Source of the DNA: Toxorhynchites rutilus septentrionalis
Lineage: Eukaryota > Arthropoda > Insecta > Diptera > Culicidae
Reading direction: 5' to 3'
NCBI RefSeq assembly: GCF_029784135.1
Contig: NC_073746.1
Span: 50,056,393-50,120,392 of the forward strand
DNA: 64,000 bases
The notes under the pieces were generated by a model that had not been told where the DNA came from, did not search any database, and saw only the letters and a program-made list of their open reading frames with translations. The translations under genes were made by a program, and so were the position numbers. Below are positions 45,021 to 55,219 of the stretch, piece after piece (within the stretch, counting starts at the first letter, position 1; each line of letters opens with the position of its first letter).

Positions 45021-45945
45021 ACTTATCGACGACCAACGAAGGGGAAATCGTAGGATTTAAAGTCTCCGTGAACAAAGGAGAAGTAGAAGAAAGAAGGGGA
45101 ATACTTGCCTAGAGTATAAACAGTGGATCTCGCTGAGGCAAACTTCGCAACACGAAGTCGCACTTCGGACATTTTGAGTTTTTGTTATTGTCGGGTGTAG
45201 ATACCGTTTTTAGTGCAATTCTACGAGTGATAACAATAAAGATCTGCTTTTAGCACGAAGTGCAAGTATTTGGATCGTTGTTCAGTAGTTATTTCCAAAT
45301 TTTCATTGTGCAACGTGATTTGTCCAATGTACAAAGCCGTCAGTAAAAACGTCCATTGTAACATTTTTCGCTCGAAGGCTTCAGTTTCAAACTAAAATTA
45401 CATTATAAAAGTTTCGATTGGTTTTCCAGAGATATAGTGGTAAAAGTAGTGATAAAGATCGATTCCTTTTGTAACAATTCGCGGAACAATGTTCCGGTCT
45501 TTAACTTCGTTTTTCTCGAGTTGATATGAATGTTACATAGGACCTTTTCAAAAGTTACGCGAGAATTCCTTTCAGCCCGTAGTTCAATGTTATGGAGAGA
45601 AAAAATTAGTTTTGGAAAAAACATTTTTTTTGCAAATAATTTAAGAATCTGGAACGAGTATTGTGTCTAATAATAATTTAATTACGAGTTTTGTTAGAAG
45701 TATCAGAGCATTTATAAAAAGAGAAAATTGTAAAACGGCCAATTAAATGGTCAATTAATGAATAGAATGTCAAAAGCTAGTTCCATCTAAAAATGACGAA
45801 TGTACTCCACCATTCCATCCTTCTTTAACTTGTTTTTCATATGAGGAAGTCTCTTTCCAGCAGCAAATTCGTAATTGTTGATTTTCAATAAACTCTTCAG
45901 AATGGTCTTTTCAACTAGACTTTTCCTTCCAGCAGCTAGAAAAAG
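45021..45945. other. no gene seen
   Basis: No domains or paired ends were found. The minus-strand frame at 45403-45624 is unrecognised. Confidence 0.35.
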
Positions 45946-45947
45946 TA

Positions 45948-46823
45948 AGGTAAATGATTTTTGTTTGTCCAGTCGAAAATATGATCATGGTTTGCCCACT
46001 TTTTTGAATGCTCTAATTCAGCGCTCCTGTGTCAAATAAGGTATTCGAATGTTTCAAAACATATGAATAAAATTGTCTTTTTCATGATTTACAGTAGTTT
46101 CATAGTATATTTATACGGATTCGCATGTTTTAAAAGATGATAAAATATACTTTCTATTGATGTCAATGCGCCCCTCATTTGAGCTTGCTTTTAAACAATC
46201 ACTAGATGATTATTTGGCACGTATCCAGACCATTTCTGGATTGTAACACTTATAAATATTGTAAACATCATTCTTGCACACCATTTGTATTAAATTTACA
46301 TAGCTAAACCATTAAATTAACGCATTTTGATGCTCAATTCTGATCATGTTATTTTGTCCACATGATTTCTATGGCAACCGCGCTGCAGTTTGTTTATTGT
46401 GTCCTTCGCGGATAGCAGAAATAAAGTTTCCCTGTGTTGAGTGTGTTGAGGGTGACACTTTTAAAATACCCAAGAACAGGAAATATTCTGAAGAAAGCCT
46501 AAATTATGAATGGATCAATATAATGGATAAATAGATGTTGCATTGTGAATTCGAAGGTTTTCATTCAGAAATGGTGATTTCTAAAACCGGACAAACCATA
46601 ATCATTTTTGGGCAAACCATGATCATAATTCCTCTTTAAGGAAAATCGTTAAAAAACATAAAAATTTGAATAATTTCATCACCTTATGGTAGTATTAGCA
46701 ACTAGAGACTTGGGGCTTTCATCAAACTCGTATCGATTTGAAGTATCGATTGAAGAAAAATCGATATGCATTTACTAATAGCGTAAAAACACCCCAAATT
46801 GGACAAACCAAGATCATTTACCC
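45948..46823. mobile_element. TA-flanked DNA transposon, non-autonomous (~876 bp)
   Basis: The ends AGGTAAATGATTTTTGTTTG and, inverted, GGGTAAATGATCTTGGTTTG, both leading into TCC, are flanked by TA (45946-45947, 46824-46825). The word ATGATCATGGTTTG or its inverse recurs near 45982 and 46610, as subterminal repeats. An internal frame (46346-46534, CLLCPSRIAEIKFPCVECVEG) contains a CxxC...CxxC pair but no recognised transposase. It is probably pogo/Tigger-related by its ends. Confidence 0.75.
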
Positions 46824-47188
46824 TACCAGTGCATTGAGTCTAGTCTCAACGTTACCTTTGCAAAGAGTTTAGCGCAAGATTTACTTCACGTAGTACATCG
46901 AACCAGGAGTATTAAATCGTAAACTGCTGGTAATAGGGACCATGTTGTATTCACAATTTTGATTCAATTTCAATTTTTGATTAGAATATACTCATCATGG
47001 TCATGGGTGTCATCCTTCTAAGGACCGACCCCGTACACTACACCACTGTTTGCAGTACACAGTTTTTGTTACAATTGTTTTTAGTTGTTCTTACCTTGGA
47101 ATCGTTGTAAAATACAAAAATCAGCAGATGATAAATCAAAGCAGTAAAAATACAATCCCCAGGATATTAAGTCGTACTTCCAGGTAAA

Positions 47189-47566
47189 TTATTTCCTACT
47201 CCATCCTTTCCACGACTCAGCAAAGGTATTCCGTCGATTGATAATAACAGGTGGGTGAATGTGGGCAGACACGCCGAGTATTAGGAATGAGATGTGTTTC
47301 CAACAGCAGATTGAGATGAAAGCTGCTTCGGGCAAAAGTTTAGTTTCGTTACTACTGAGAAGGTCCATTTTGCTAGGTAAAATATCGTTAGACTCCGTTG
47401 TATTTTTAAACTCACAGCGATCCCCTGTTAAAAAACAGAATTTTATTTCCTGAGGGTGTGGGTTTTTGGAACATTTCAAAAATGTTGCTCGTTTTGGTGT
47501 TTGGTGATCCATAAATATCATTTTGTCCGGTGAATCCATATATTCTTCTTCGTCTATTTCAGACAT
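47189..47566 (-). CDS. hypothetical 125-codon frame, doubtful
   Basis: On the minus strand an ATG at 47564-47566 opens an acidic N-terminus (MSEIDEEEYMDSPDKM) and a frame uninterrupted to 47189. I recognise no domain. Three cysteine pairs are scattered and there is one moderately hydrophobic stretch (ISICCWKHISFLILGV). A TTTTTTAACAG site near residue 50 could be a splice acceptor, so the frame may combine real exon and intron sequence. There is no TATA box. It lies between a transposon and the secreted-peptide gene. It could be a genuine unknown exon or a chance frame. Confidence 0.25.
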   Translation of the reverse strand: MSEIDEEEYMDSPDKMIFMDHQTPKRATFLKCSKNPHPQEIKFCFLTGDRCEFKNTTESNDILPSKMDLLSSNETKLLPEAAFISICCWKHISFLILGVSAHIHPPVIINRRNTFAESWKGWSRK

Positions 47567-48304
47567 ATATTTGTAAATTATAATCTACCTGAGAGGTACA
47601 AAAATTCGCTGCAGCTCGCAAATAACAACTCGAGCAGCTAAACGAACGGAAACATTTTGAAGCATAAATTCTTGACACCTCAAAGGCGACAGACCATAAA
47701 AGTTTCTTCTTTTTTTATTCCACAAGGCCTATGTAAACTGAAATTCTCATCAGTTCGTTGTCACTTATATTTCACTCCCTCTGCCATTGGTGCCTGGTTG
47801 TCGTAATGTTCGCAAGAACTCAGAAAGTTTTATCGAGTCAACGCTTTGCTACGGCGCGACTTTCCCATCCGCTTCCACAAATCAAAGTAAGAGCCTGCAG
47901 AAATTCCATTTCGAGCCGCGCTATCAAACTGTTGCTGTTGTATTTTCTCTTTGTTTTAAAACGCTCTCTCAAAGGTCACGCGGAGACGCTACAGGTGATT
48001 GGTTACATTGTTTCCACTTCGTCTCGTGGCGTTAGAATTTGTGGGAATTTGTTCGAAAATGATATCGTTTTTACTCATATTCGCATCAAACGGTTTGAGG
48101 TTTTTTTTAAGAAAACATCCTCAAGAAAAATTCAAGACTTTTTTTTATATTTCTACACAAAATTATTCCACGTCACTGTTATCTAGTTTTCCCTTACGCA
48201 CCTGTTCGAATTATGGGCTTAATCAGTTCAAATTCGCTATTTTGAATTTTCTTTTCAATGGTTAGGAGCAATGTTTTTAAATATAAAAGACAAATTTTAT
48301 GAAC

Positions 48305-48310
48305 TTTATT
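48305..48310 (-). promoter_or_regulatory. AATAAA polyadenylation signal
   Basis: On the minus strand AATAAA lies 55 bases beyond the stop codon of the secreted-peptide gene, in the sequence ATCAATAAAGTTC. Position and hexamer are both canonical, so the 3' untranslated region should end some 10 to 30 bases further left. Confidence 0.8.
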
Positions 48311-48365
48311 GATATCGGAATACTTTGGAACCATACCGACAGCTTATTGATATTATTTTGGAGAA

Positions 48366-48627
48366 TCAATATAACCCAAAATATGACCTTGGATGAGCTA
48401 CCGGCCTCTGGTGATGGTTGTTGTGGTTTCCAAGTCTTCCAAGTCGGGGACGGAGATATGATTTGATGAACTTCTTAGCCAGCAGCAGTGGCTCACCGAC
48501 ACAAAGACCGAGCAGCACCAGGGTCAACAGGAAGATGCCAGAGAACTAGCGAGAAGAGTAAGAACAGAAAGTTTGTTACAGTATAGACAAGTTATCTTTT
48601 CGCACACCTACTTCTACTTACTTTCAT
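48366..48627 (-). CDS. novel 61-residue secreted cationic peptide, two exons
   Basis: Exon 1 is only ATGAAA (48622-48627) in the context CAGCAAAATG. A 76-nt intron follows, and exon 2 (48366-48545) ends in TGA. The intron is phase 0, so splicing gives a clean 61-codon frame. Residues 1-19 (MKFSGIFLLTLVLLGLCVG) form a textbook signal peptide, with cleavage likely after Gly19 or Ala25. The predicted mature part of about 42 residues has no cysteine. It has eight Lys/Arg against one Glu, four His, and ends with HNNHHQRPVAHPRSYFGLY. Cationic Pro/Arg/His-rich secreted peptides are often antimicrobial, and RPVAHPR loosely recalls drosocin- or apidaecin-type peptides. This is resemblance only; a reproductive or salivary peptide is equally possible. 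I recognise no family. Promoter, splice sites and poly(A) signal all agree, so the gene is very likely real. Confidence 0.8.
48546..48621 (-). other. 76-nt intron of the secreted-peptide gene
   Basis: On the minus strand the intron starts GTAAGTAGAAG and ends with the pyrimidine-rich TTCTTACTCTTCTCGCTAG. A CTATACTGTAAC stretch upstream could hold the branch point. The size is typical of short insect introns. Without splicing, the ATG would lead into a different, quickly closed frame. Confidence 0.85.
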
Positions 48628-48710
48628 TTTGCTGAATTCGGTGCAAAATTTTGCTGATGTTGTACGAGAGGGAGTCAAAACAGTTCTGTGATGATAGGTG
48701 GTGTCGGTCA

Positions 48711-48720
48711 TATTTATATA
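48711..48720 (-). promoter_or_regulatory. TATA box of the secreted-peptide gene
   Basis: TATATAAATA on the minus strand lies 83 bases before the ATG. A start site near ATCATCACAG (about 48685-48696) would be at the usual distance and give a leader of about 65 bases. Upstream, GTGGAATTTC (48848-48857, minus) is a weak NF-kappaB-like match; whether it matters is unknown. Confidence 0.7.
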
Positions 48721-48729
48721 GATGAAATG

Positions 48730-49605
48730 ATGATTGCGATGAAACAGAATGAAACATGGCCCTTTGGGCGGTAATTATGTTGTGGTATTAGTGCCCAAGG
48801 TGGAACCTGTTCAAACAACAGACAATAAATGAAACCTGTTCGGTATAGAAATTCCACCGTTAGGTCACCTTCAATTTCCGTAAAATTGTACACTGTTTCA
48901 TAGCATTGTGCAAACTTAAAATCGACCTTGTAACGCAACAGCGGAACAACAAAAACTCAAATCGATTCCCACGAATTTCAAGCAATTGCTTGCATGTTCT
49001 ACGCCACATCCAGACTTCCCGGAAAAGCGTTCAACTTGTTATCCCAACTTGTTTTGTTGCGCCAGCAACGTTTCCTATGTTTTACTTCCATTAACTCAAA
49101 CCGCAAATATCTTTACGTTTGCATTGTGCTCCCCTGGCACGTGCTTCCGAAGCTCTGAAATAGGGGGAAAAAGTATCGTTGTAATATTTTGTAAGTTGCT
49201 CGTGTTGAAACCCGGCGCCCTCCGCAGGGTACAGGAAAAATGAAGAAATGAAAATAAATGAAACGGGAAAACCGGAGAATTGCATCTAAAGTTTTTTTTC
49301 TCATCTGCTGTCCGAGATACACTCTTTGTGATGAGATTTTCATTATTCTATTTGCCAGACGAAGCATTGAAACAATAGTCAGCGAATAAAAGATGTGGAA
49401 CAAAAAAAAACTTAAAAAGTAAGTTCTGTGAAAATTGAACCGTTGTTTTATGGATAGTCACATCAAGCGGTACTCGGTTGCGTTTTTAAGCGAAGCAGTA
49501 GCAGTAGTATTTCTATTTCCGACAACAGCATTCCATTTGCAGCAGTAACAAGACATAATCTGATCGACTTAAATCTCTCAGAGTAGGGAATAGGTGTTTC
49601 GGATA
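48730..49605. other. upstream region of the peptide gene; no other gene seen
   Basis: Overlapping short frames occur on both strands, with no recognised domain. No paired transposon ends were found, so this roughly 0.9-kb stretch may hold the regulatory DNA of the peptide gene. Confidence 0.35.
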
Positions 49606-49607
49606 TA

Positions 49608-50269
49608 CAGTGACACAAACTCGTAGTCGTACTCCACCACGCAGATCTCTTTTCCCATCTTTTGGAGGTCGAAAACATGGTTCCGGAACATTCTATTTAG
49701 ATGAAGTCATAGTGTCATATGAGAGTTAAAAGGTTTGCTATCTGTTTTCAGGATAATGGTTTTTATTTCTCTATGAATTGCGAATGTATGTGCGAATGTA
49801 TAAAAATTGACTCAAACTCATAATCGTACTCTGATTGAAATTTCAACTCGATTCCTAAGGTGTTGATCAATTTCAGGATTTCATCATTAGTAAGGTATCT
49901 CTTGTTCATTGCAACTATTTTTAGCTGTATTTAGCCGTTATCTGCGAGTTTTTTGGTGTATTCGGAAGGAATATTCATCCTTGTCAGAATGTTTACTTGA
50001 ACACCCTAAAGAAAAACATGTAGCTAAATGTGACCAAAATGAGATTGAATTGAGGATTCAAGTTTTACCGAGACTATGGCCCTAAGCACAAGTCACATAT
50101 AGTTCGCACATGGTCACATTATAATTGCTCAAAAGTAATTGGTACTTCTACCCATTCTCCCAGCATCAATCACAGTTTAAAAATATGGAAGTTATTTGGG
50201 TAGGAGATTTAGAAACCATCAAATTTCTAAAAATAAACGGCGGAGTACGATTACGAGTTTCTATCACTG
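49608..50269. mobile_element. TA-flanked MITE with CAGTGA ends
   Basis: The ends CAGTGACACAAACTCGTAG and, inverted, CAGTGATAGAAACTCGTAA, each continuing into TCGTACTCC, are flanked by TA (49606-49607, 50270-50271). A third copy of the motif (ACTCAAACTCATAATCGTACTC) lies internally near 49810. There is no transposase. Class Tc1/mariner or pogo. Confidence 0.85.
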
Positions 50270-50271
50270 TA

Positions 50272-50716
50272 TTTGCAGACTATTCCGTCCGTTCTAATTT
50301 GAAACAGATGCAAGTAAAGAGATTAGTAGATATACTTCGATGAGACGCCGGTTTGCTTAAGAGACCGCCTAGGCCCCAACTTACCTAAACTTGCTAATGC
50401 GAAACTATCATGTTATTTCCAACAATGAATAACATAACATATTTTTTTAGTTTATACTTGCAAAGAATGTTGTTTACTATCAATAGTTTACACATAATGC
50501 AAAACTGCGATGTGATCAGGATACCAATTAAATTATGATAATTGTGCTATTCAATGATTATTGCATAGTTGATTAATGTCAATTTTGATTTTCATCATTC
50601 AATACCCTCGCTTACAAGACAAGGTGTTCTTGAGTCGAAAGAATGTGGAAATTGAATCAAAATATATGAACTCTTTCACTTCAAACTTACAGAATGTTTT
50701 TAGAAGCACCGAAGAT
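50272..50716. other. no gene seen
   Basis: Short AT-rich spacer between two transposons. Confidence 0.4.
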
Positions 50717-50718
50717 TA

Positions 50719-52016
50719 AAGGGTGTGTCACATCAAATTGCATCACGGAAAAAACGCTGTAGAAATTTAATTTTTAGGAATTATATCTTCAGCTTTCGCT
50801 TATAATCAGATAAGAGTGTATAGATCTCGTTGGCCATGCTTCACTGTCAATTTTTCGTAAATTTGGAAAAATGTCGTCGAACGAAAAAGAGCGTCGTGAA
50901 TTAATCCTGTGCACTCATTTCGAGAATCCGGAGTTGTCACATCGGGACATCGGTAAGATGCTGGGAATCGTCCAATCCACGGTCAGCAGAGTACTAAAAC
51001 GATACTTCGAGAACCTAACCATCGACCGGAAGGTGAAGAACGGCAAAAATGGATGCTCCGTCAGTGAAAAAGATCACAAGCGCGTAGTTAAGCAGTTTAG
51101 ACGTGATCCGAGAAGTTCGGTCCGGGATGTCGCCAATAAGCTGAATTTGTAAAGTTCATTCGTCCAGCGGACCAAGCAGCGGGAGAGCCTGCGTACATAC
51201 AAGGTTCTGAAGGCTCCTAACCGCGACGAAAGGCAAAACATGGTGGGGAAGACGCGAGCCCGGAAGCTGTACACCGAAATGCTGACGAAGCCGCATTGCC
51301 TGGTAATGGACGACGAAACCTACGTCAAAGTGGACTTTCGTCAGCTGCCGGGCCTGTTGTTCTTCTCCGCAGAGGACAAATTCAGCGTTCCGGAGGAGAT
51401 TCGCAAGCAGAAACTATCCAAGTTTGCCAAAAAGTACATGGTGTGGCAAGCGATCTGCTCTTGCGGAAAGCGGAGCGCCCCCTTCGTGATGACCGGCACG
51501 GTAAACGGGCAGGTTTACCTTAAGGAGTGCCTACAGAAGCGCTTTCTACCACTATTGAAGCAGCACGAGGGCCCGACCATCTTCTAGCCGGATCTCGCTT
51601 CGTGCCACTATTCAAAGGACGTGTTGGAGTGGTACGAAGCAGACGGGGTCACCTTCGTGCCAAAGGAAATGAACCCGCCCAACGCGCCGGAGCTACGCCC
51701 AATAGAGAAATATTGGGCGATTATGAAGCAGGCCCTCCGGAAGAACCCAGAAGTTGTCAAATCGGAGGCGGACTTCAAGAGAAAATGGATTTCTGTTCAA
51801 AAAAAACTACAACCTGACGTTGTACAGAACCTTATGGACGGGGTAAAGAGGAAGGTGCGAGCATACGGGCTTGGGCTCGAAGTATGAATAAAAAGAAAAT
51901 GCCAAAAGTTGTTTAATAGTTTTTATTTTACTGTCTAAAATTTTCAAAAGGATCGGTCTACTGGGCGAATTTCTACAGCGTTTTTTCCGTGATGCAATTT
52001 GATGTGACACACCCTT
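50719..52016 (+). mobile_element. ITmD37E (DD37E Tc1/mariner) transposon, structurally complete
   Basis: The terminal inverted repeats are identical over 49 bp (50719-50767 and 51968-52016, starting AAGGGTGTGTCACATC), flanked by TA (50717-50718, 52017-52018). The 1,298-bp element holds a single transposase frame with the diagnostic spacing of 37 residues between the second Asp and the Glu. ITmD37E is known from mosquitoes. Identical ends imply recent movement or active end maintenance, although the gene carries two stop codons. Its ends remain suitable substrates for a transposase supplied elsewhere. Confidence 0.95.
50871..51887 (+). pseudogene. ITmD37E transposase with two nonsense codons
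   Basis: The ATG at 50871 starts a frame of 338 codons plus stop, the usual size for Tc1/mariner transposases. Residues about 10-45 (ELSHRDIGKMLGIVQSTVS) form the first helix-turn-helix and SSVRDVANKL belongs to the second. The catalytic Asp residues lie in CLVMDDETYV and PDLASCHYS, and the Glu in RPIEKYWAIMK, exactly 37 residues after the second Asp. All three catalytic residues survive. Two in-frame stops, at codon 94 (51150-51152) and codon 239 (51585-51587), are the only obvious lesions; there is no frameshift over the full length. The second stop directly precedes the PDLASCH block, where the family normally has Trp. The protein should not be made in full unless stops are read through. 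Confidence 0.95.
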
Positions 52017-52056
52017 TATCAATAAAACCTCCTTCGAATGGGATAACTTACAAATA

Positions 52057-52402
52057 CACTCGACAAAAAAAAAATGGAGCATAGTTTTAAGTCGATATTT
52101 TTAGGTGATTATTGAAATGCTGTAACTTCGTCAAAAATCAACGCATAAAAATTGCTCGTACATCTTTTTAAAGCTTGAATTTACAAGTTTTGGAGTATTC
52201 TGCGATAGTATTTTTATCTTGGTGTGTGTAGACGCTGTGGACAAAAATGTCGGGAAGGAATGAAAAATCGATTTCTTTCGTTTAAGTTTATACTTTAAAA
52301 TTATGTACGACCCATGTGTTGATTTTTGACGAAGTTACAGCATTTCATGAATCACCTAAAAAATTGGACTCCGGACCTGTTCCTTTAATTTTTTTTGTCA
52401 AG
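52057..52402. mobile_element. palindromic MITE, CTCGACAAAA ends
   Basis: The left part (CACTCGACAAAAAAAA, TGCTGTAACTTCGTCAAAA) is inverted at the right (TTTTTGACGAAGTTACAGCA, TTTTTTTTGTCAAG). Arms of about 110 bp flank a centre with TTGGTGTGTGTAGACGC. It is TA-flanked within a base or two of wobble. It begins only about 40 bp after the ITmD37E element. A half copy lies at 1009-1245. Confidence 0.75.
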
Positions 52403-52616
52403 TACACTGTGATTCGTGATTCGTGAGTGATTCGTGAAATGTAATGTAGAAAAATGCTCAGTTTGGAATAAATAAACAATTTGGAAACACTTACATATGA
52501 GTAACGTTTACAACGTTCGAATACCAAACCCAAACTTATAGTTTCAAATAAACATTTCAAGCATTTTTTTATGTAAATTGTGTGTTTTGTATACTAGATC
52601 CTGGCAGTGTGCTAAA

Positions 52617-53352
52617 CTAGGATTGGGCGATCTTTAGAAGAAGATCAATCTTGATGGATCGAATTTCTAAACGGCGCAGAGGTCGATTCACTAATTAAAT
52701 CGGTTCCAAAGAATCGATCTTTGGAAAATCGAATGCCTTTTTTACAATTTATTTACTTGTTCTATATAATTGTTGTTTTTCGTTTTTATTGTTTTGCGCA
52801 AAGTGACTTTTCTGAGTTTCTAGCGGCCCCAAATTGCGGATCAATTATTAAATGAAGATCAAACTTAGTTTGTAGACAACTTTTACATGATCTAGCAATA
52901 TTTTATTTCATTTGAAGATGAATTCACGACAAAAACACATGCCAAAGTCATATTATATGGGTTTCGCAAAAAGCTGCAGTACAAACCATCCCCACTATAA
53001 ATTAATAAAAGGTATAGTATAAACATTATAATGATATGGTTATAATTTTATTATTTTTCTACATATCCTATAGTTAAACTTAGGTGCCTATTCTATCAAA
53101 TTCCTTTTAAAAATCCTACTTAATTTAAACGAGGAAAGTGTCACCAATATTTGTGGGACGGGCGACGAATGGGTTAAGCATGGAATAACCATTTCACATT
53201 TATATTTTGATTCTTTTGGTTTTCAGAATGAAAGAAAAAATCGAGGGAAGAAGATCGATCTTCACGATTTTGTCGGGTACAGTTAGTCGATCCAAAAAAT
53301 CGGAGATCGAAATGTTAAAAATCGATCCAAGATCACCCAGAATCAATTAAGG
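52617..53352. mobile_element. MITE with GGGCGATC ends, hosting another MITE
   Basis: The ends AGGATTGGGCGATCTTTAG and, inverted, TGATTCTGGGTGATCTTGG approach each other. Subterminal GATCGATCTTC-like words are frequent in both arms. A copy of the CGTCGCC MITE (52790-53177) separates the two halves. No target duplication was found, so the outer limits are approximate. Confidence 0.6.
52790..53177 (-). mobile_element. MITE with CGTCGCC ends, copy B
   Basis: This is the inverse of copy A at 42368-42758. It ends GGGCGACGAATGGGTTAA at the right and contains GTCATATTATATGGGTTTCG. The left terminus has lost the CGTCGCC word. The two copies differ at scattered positions but stay colinear. Confidence 0.75.
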
Positions 53353-53684
53353 CGCACACTCGACTTTTACACACATTTTCCTAGGACTACTTACTCACTT
53401 ACTTACTTAGAAAAAAAATTGTTTTGAATAAATATGTGGTTTCTCCAAACCCACTTAGTTAATATTCTTTACCAAATTGGTTTTGGAATCGTTCTACTAC
53501 TTCAACTCTCACAGCCTATTTGAAGAATACCTATCCATGTAACCTTTTCAAGGCTGCCATTCGGATTTTTAAATCAGTTAAATTCACGAATTTCTAAACA
53601 ATTTCTATATGCAAACTAGGTGAGTGAAATTAGCCTGTTTTTGTGATTTCAAACGGAACACATATCTTAACACAATAGAACATG

Positions 53685-54039
53685 ATGGATTGAAATCGCG
53701 GATTGTTCGCCAAACGGAATGAAATCGACCCGTTGCTCAAGCGAATTGTGACTGGAGATGAGAAATGACCACATACGACAACATTGTGCGAAAACAATGC
53801 TGGTTAGAGCACGGTTAAGCAGTTGGTGGCCAAACGGTAAGGATATTTTTGTGCGTTCGGTGTTTTGCTTCCTTGCAAAATTCGGTCACCAACTAAATTA
53901 ATTCATGCTGATCAGAAATGGTAAAATTTATTCAACAGGAACCCTTTGTGACGCAAACGTGACTCTATAAATGACTCGTCAGGAATTCAGAGTCCTTATT
54001 CATTTACTATATAGTTTGGACCTAACTCCAAATGATTAC
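53685..54039 (+). pseudogene. mariner transposase remnant (catalytic region)
   Basis: The frame RNEIDPLLKRIVTGDEK contains the TGDEK block with the first catalytic Asp of mariner. It shifts to TYDNIVRKQCWLEHG. After about 150 decayed bases it resumes at MTRQEFRVLIHLLYSLDLTPN (from about 53971), the block with the third Asp. The second Asp region (HQDNARPH) is unreadable. Several stops and deletions make it dead. It resembles the remnant at 151-427 in subfamily. Confidence 0.8.
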
Positions 54040-54407
54040 TAAAGGATGTATTCGATAAAAATAGCGCACACAACATTGCAGACATACATGTTTCAACACT
54101 ATCATTATTTCATATTTCTTGTACACTTCAATTTCATCGAGTCTCCATCTTGGAATTGAAGTTACGAACAAAGTCGCACAGCGGTGTGACATCAAGTGTA
54201 TCAAGTAAAACCGCTCTGTGTGACATCATCATTAAGGTATAATATTGACTGCTCGCACGCTGGAGCAAGATTGGGTAATAGAAATTCTCTATACTTACTT
54301 ATCGCAGAATGAACACTGCATTTGCATTTCAAGCGAACAATTTATGTGCATCATATGCGCAATAGTATCTAAAAATTGTGCCTCACCGCAAAATTATTGC
54401 TCGTTAT

Positions 54408-54560
54408 TAACAGCACGGGTAGGTATGCACAGAAATGCACAGAAAAAATGTTTGAAAAGTGGGAATCCTTCCAATTTTTGTCAATTGAAACTATTTACGG
54501 ACTAGTAACGGAATCGTATCGTATGGCACATCAAACAAATCAAACAAGACGCAGTACTTG
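54408..54560 (+). repeat. TGAC...GTCA dispersed repeat, copy D (truncated)
   Basis: It starts CAGCACGGGTAGGTATGCAC and includes TTTACGGACTAGTAACGGAATC and CACATCAAACAAATC, colinear with copies A and B, then stops matching near 54560. Confidence 0.65.
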
Positions 54561-54638
54561 ATTTGGCTGGTGATTTGCACCTATGGGTTGTAAAGCAAAC
54601 TTTTCGTGACAACTGGCAACCAGTGACAACTGGCAACT

Positions 54639-55219
54639 ATCATATTCAATGCCCGGTGTACAAACAACGAGGGGAAAAACTCAAGCGTTCCTTAAAGGAA
54701 CGTTCCAAGCGGACTTTTGCAGAAATGCTTAAGAGTTCCGTGCCAACGACACAGGACAATCCCTACTCCATTCTGCAGAACGACGAGCCTGTTGCTGATG
54801 CTCCCAATGCCGGATGTTCCGGTACATCGCAGGGTGCCATCAGGAAAAGAAAAATTACTTCTTTTCCATCACTCCCCAGAAAGAATACCGAAACTTCCCA
54901 AGTTGGAATGAAGCCTCGAACTGAACGTGCTGAGAATAGGCCGAAGCAAGTACCTCCCGGTTTACGTGGTCATGCTACCAACCAGGGGTCCTCAGCACTT
55001 CCCGGAACAACAACGAACAAGTCTGTTCCATTTTCGCGGTCGAAGCAACAGCCACTACCTGGCCTGCTTGCGCTTTCAGACCTTGTGGATAACATTTTAA
55101 ATGCTTTAAATATAAATGATCCTCTTAAAAGCATAGTATTATGTTTGCTTCCGGTTGTGAGAACATTTTTGAAAGAAAAATGTGGCTTTTTAGCAGCGTT
55201 CATTTCCCTCGATGCCTAA
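54639..55219 (+). pseudogene. LINE ORF1 (gag-like), 5'-truncated
   Basis: ORF1 proteins of I-clade LINEs bind RNA and help form the retrotransposition particle. What remains starts near HIQCPVYKQRGEKLKRSLKE, the segment that normally follows the CCHC zinc knuckles (family pattern: H..CPVY...). It then has TFAEMLKSSVPTTQDNPYSIL, a low-complexity Ser/Thr/Pro-rich linker, and a hydrophobic C-terminal helix (LSDLVDNILNALNINDPL, PVVRTFLKEK). The frame is open for about 193 codons to TAA at 55217-55219. The apparent upstream ATG at 54563 lies in flanking DNA outside the target duplication and is not the native start. ORF2 overlaps the end by 8 bases. Confidence 0.8.

Noticed and set aside
47758..48265. 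Plus-strand frames of 82-142 codons next to the peptide gene
   Set aside because: No recognised domain; three overlapping frames of similar length; no promoter or poly(A) signal placed sensibly.
54563..54638. ATG at 54563 as the true start of LINE ORF1
   Set aside because: It lies outside the target-site duplication, so these codons come from flanking DNA read through into the truncated element.
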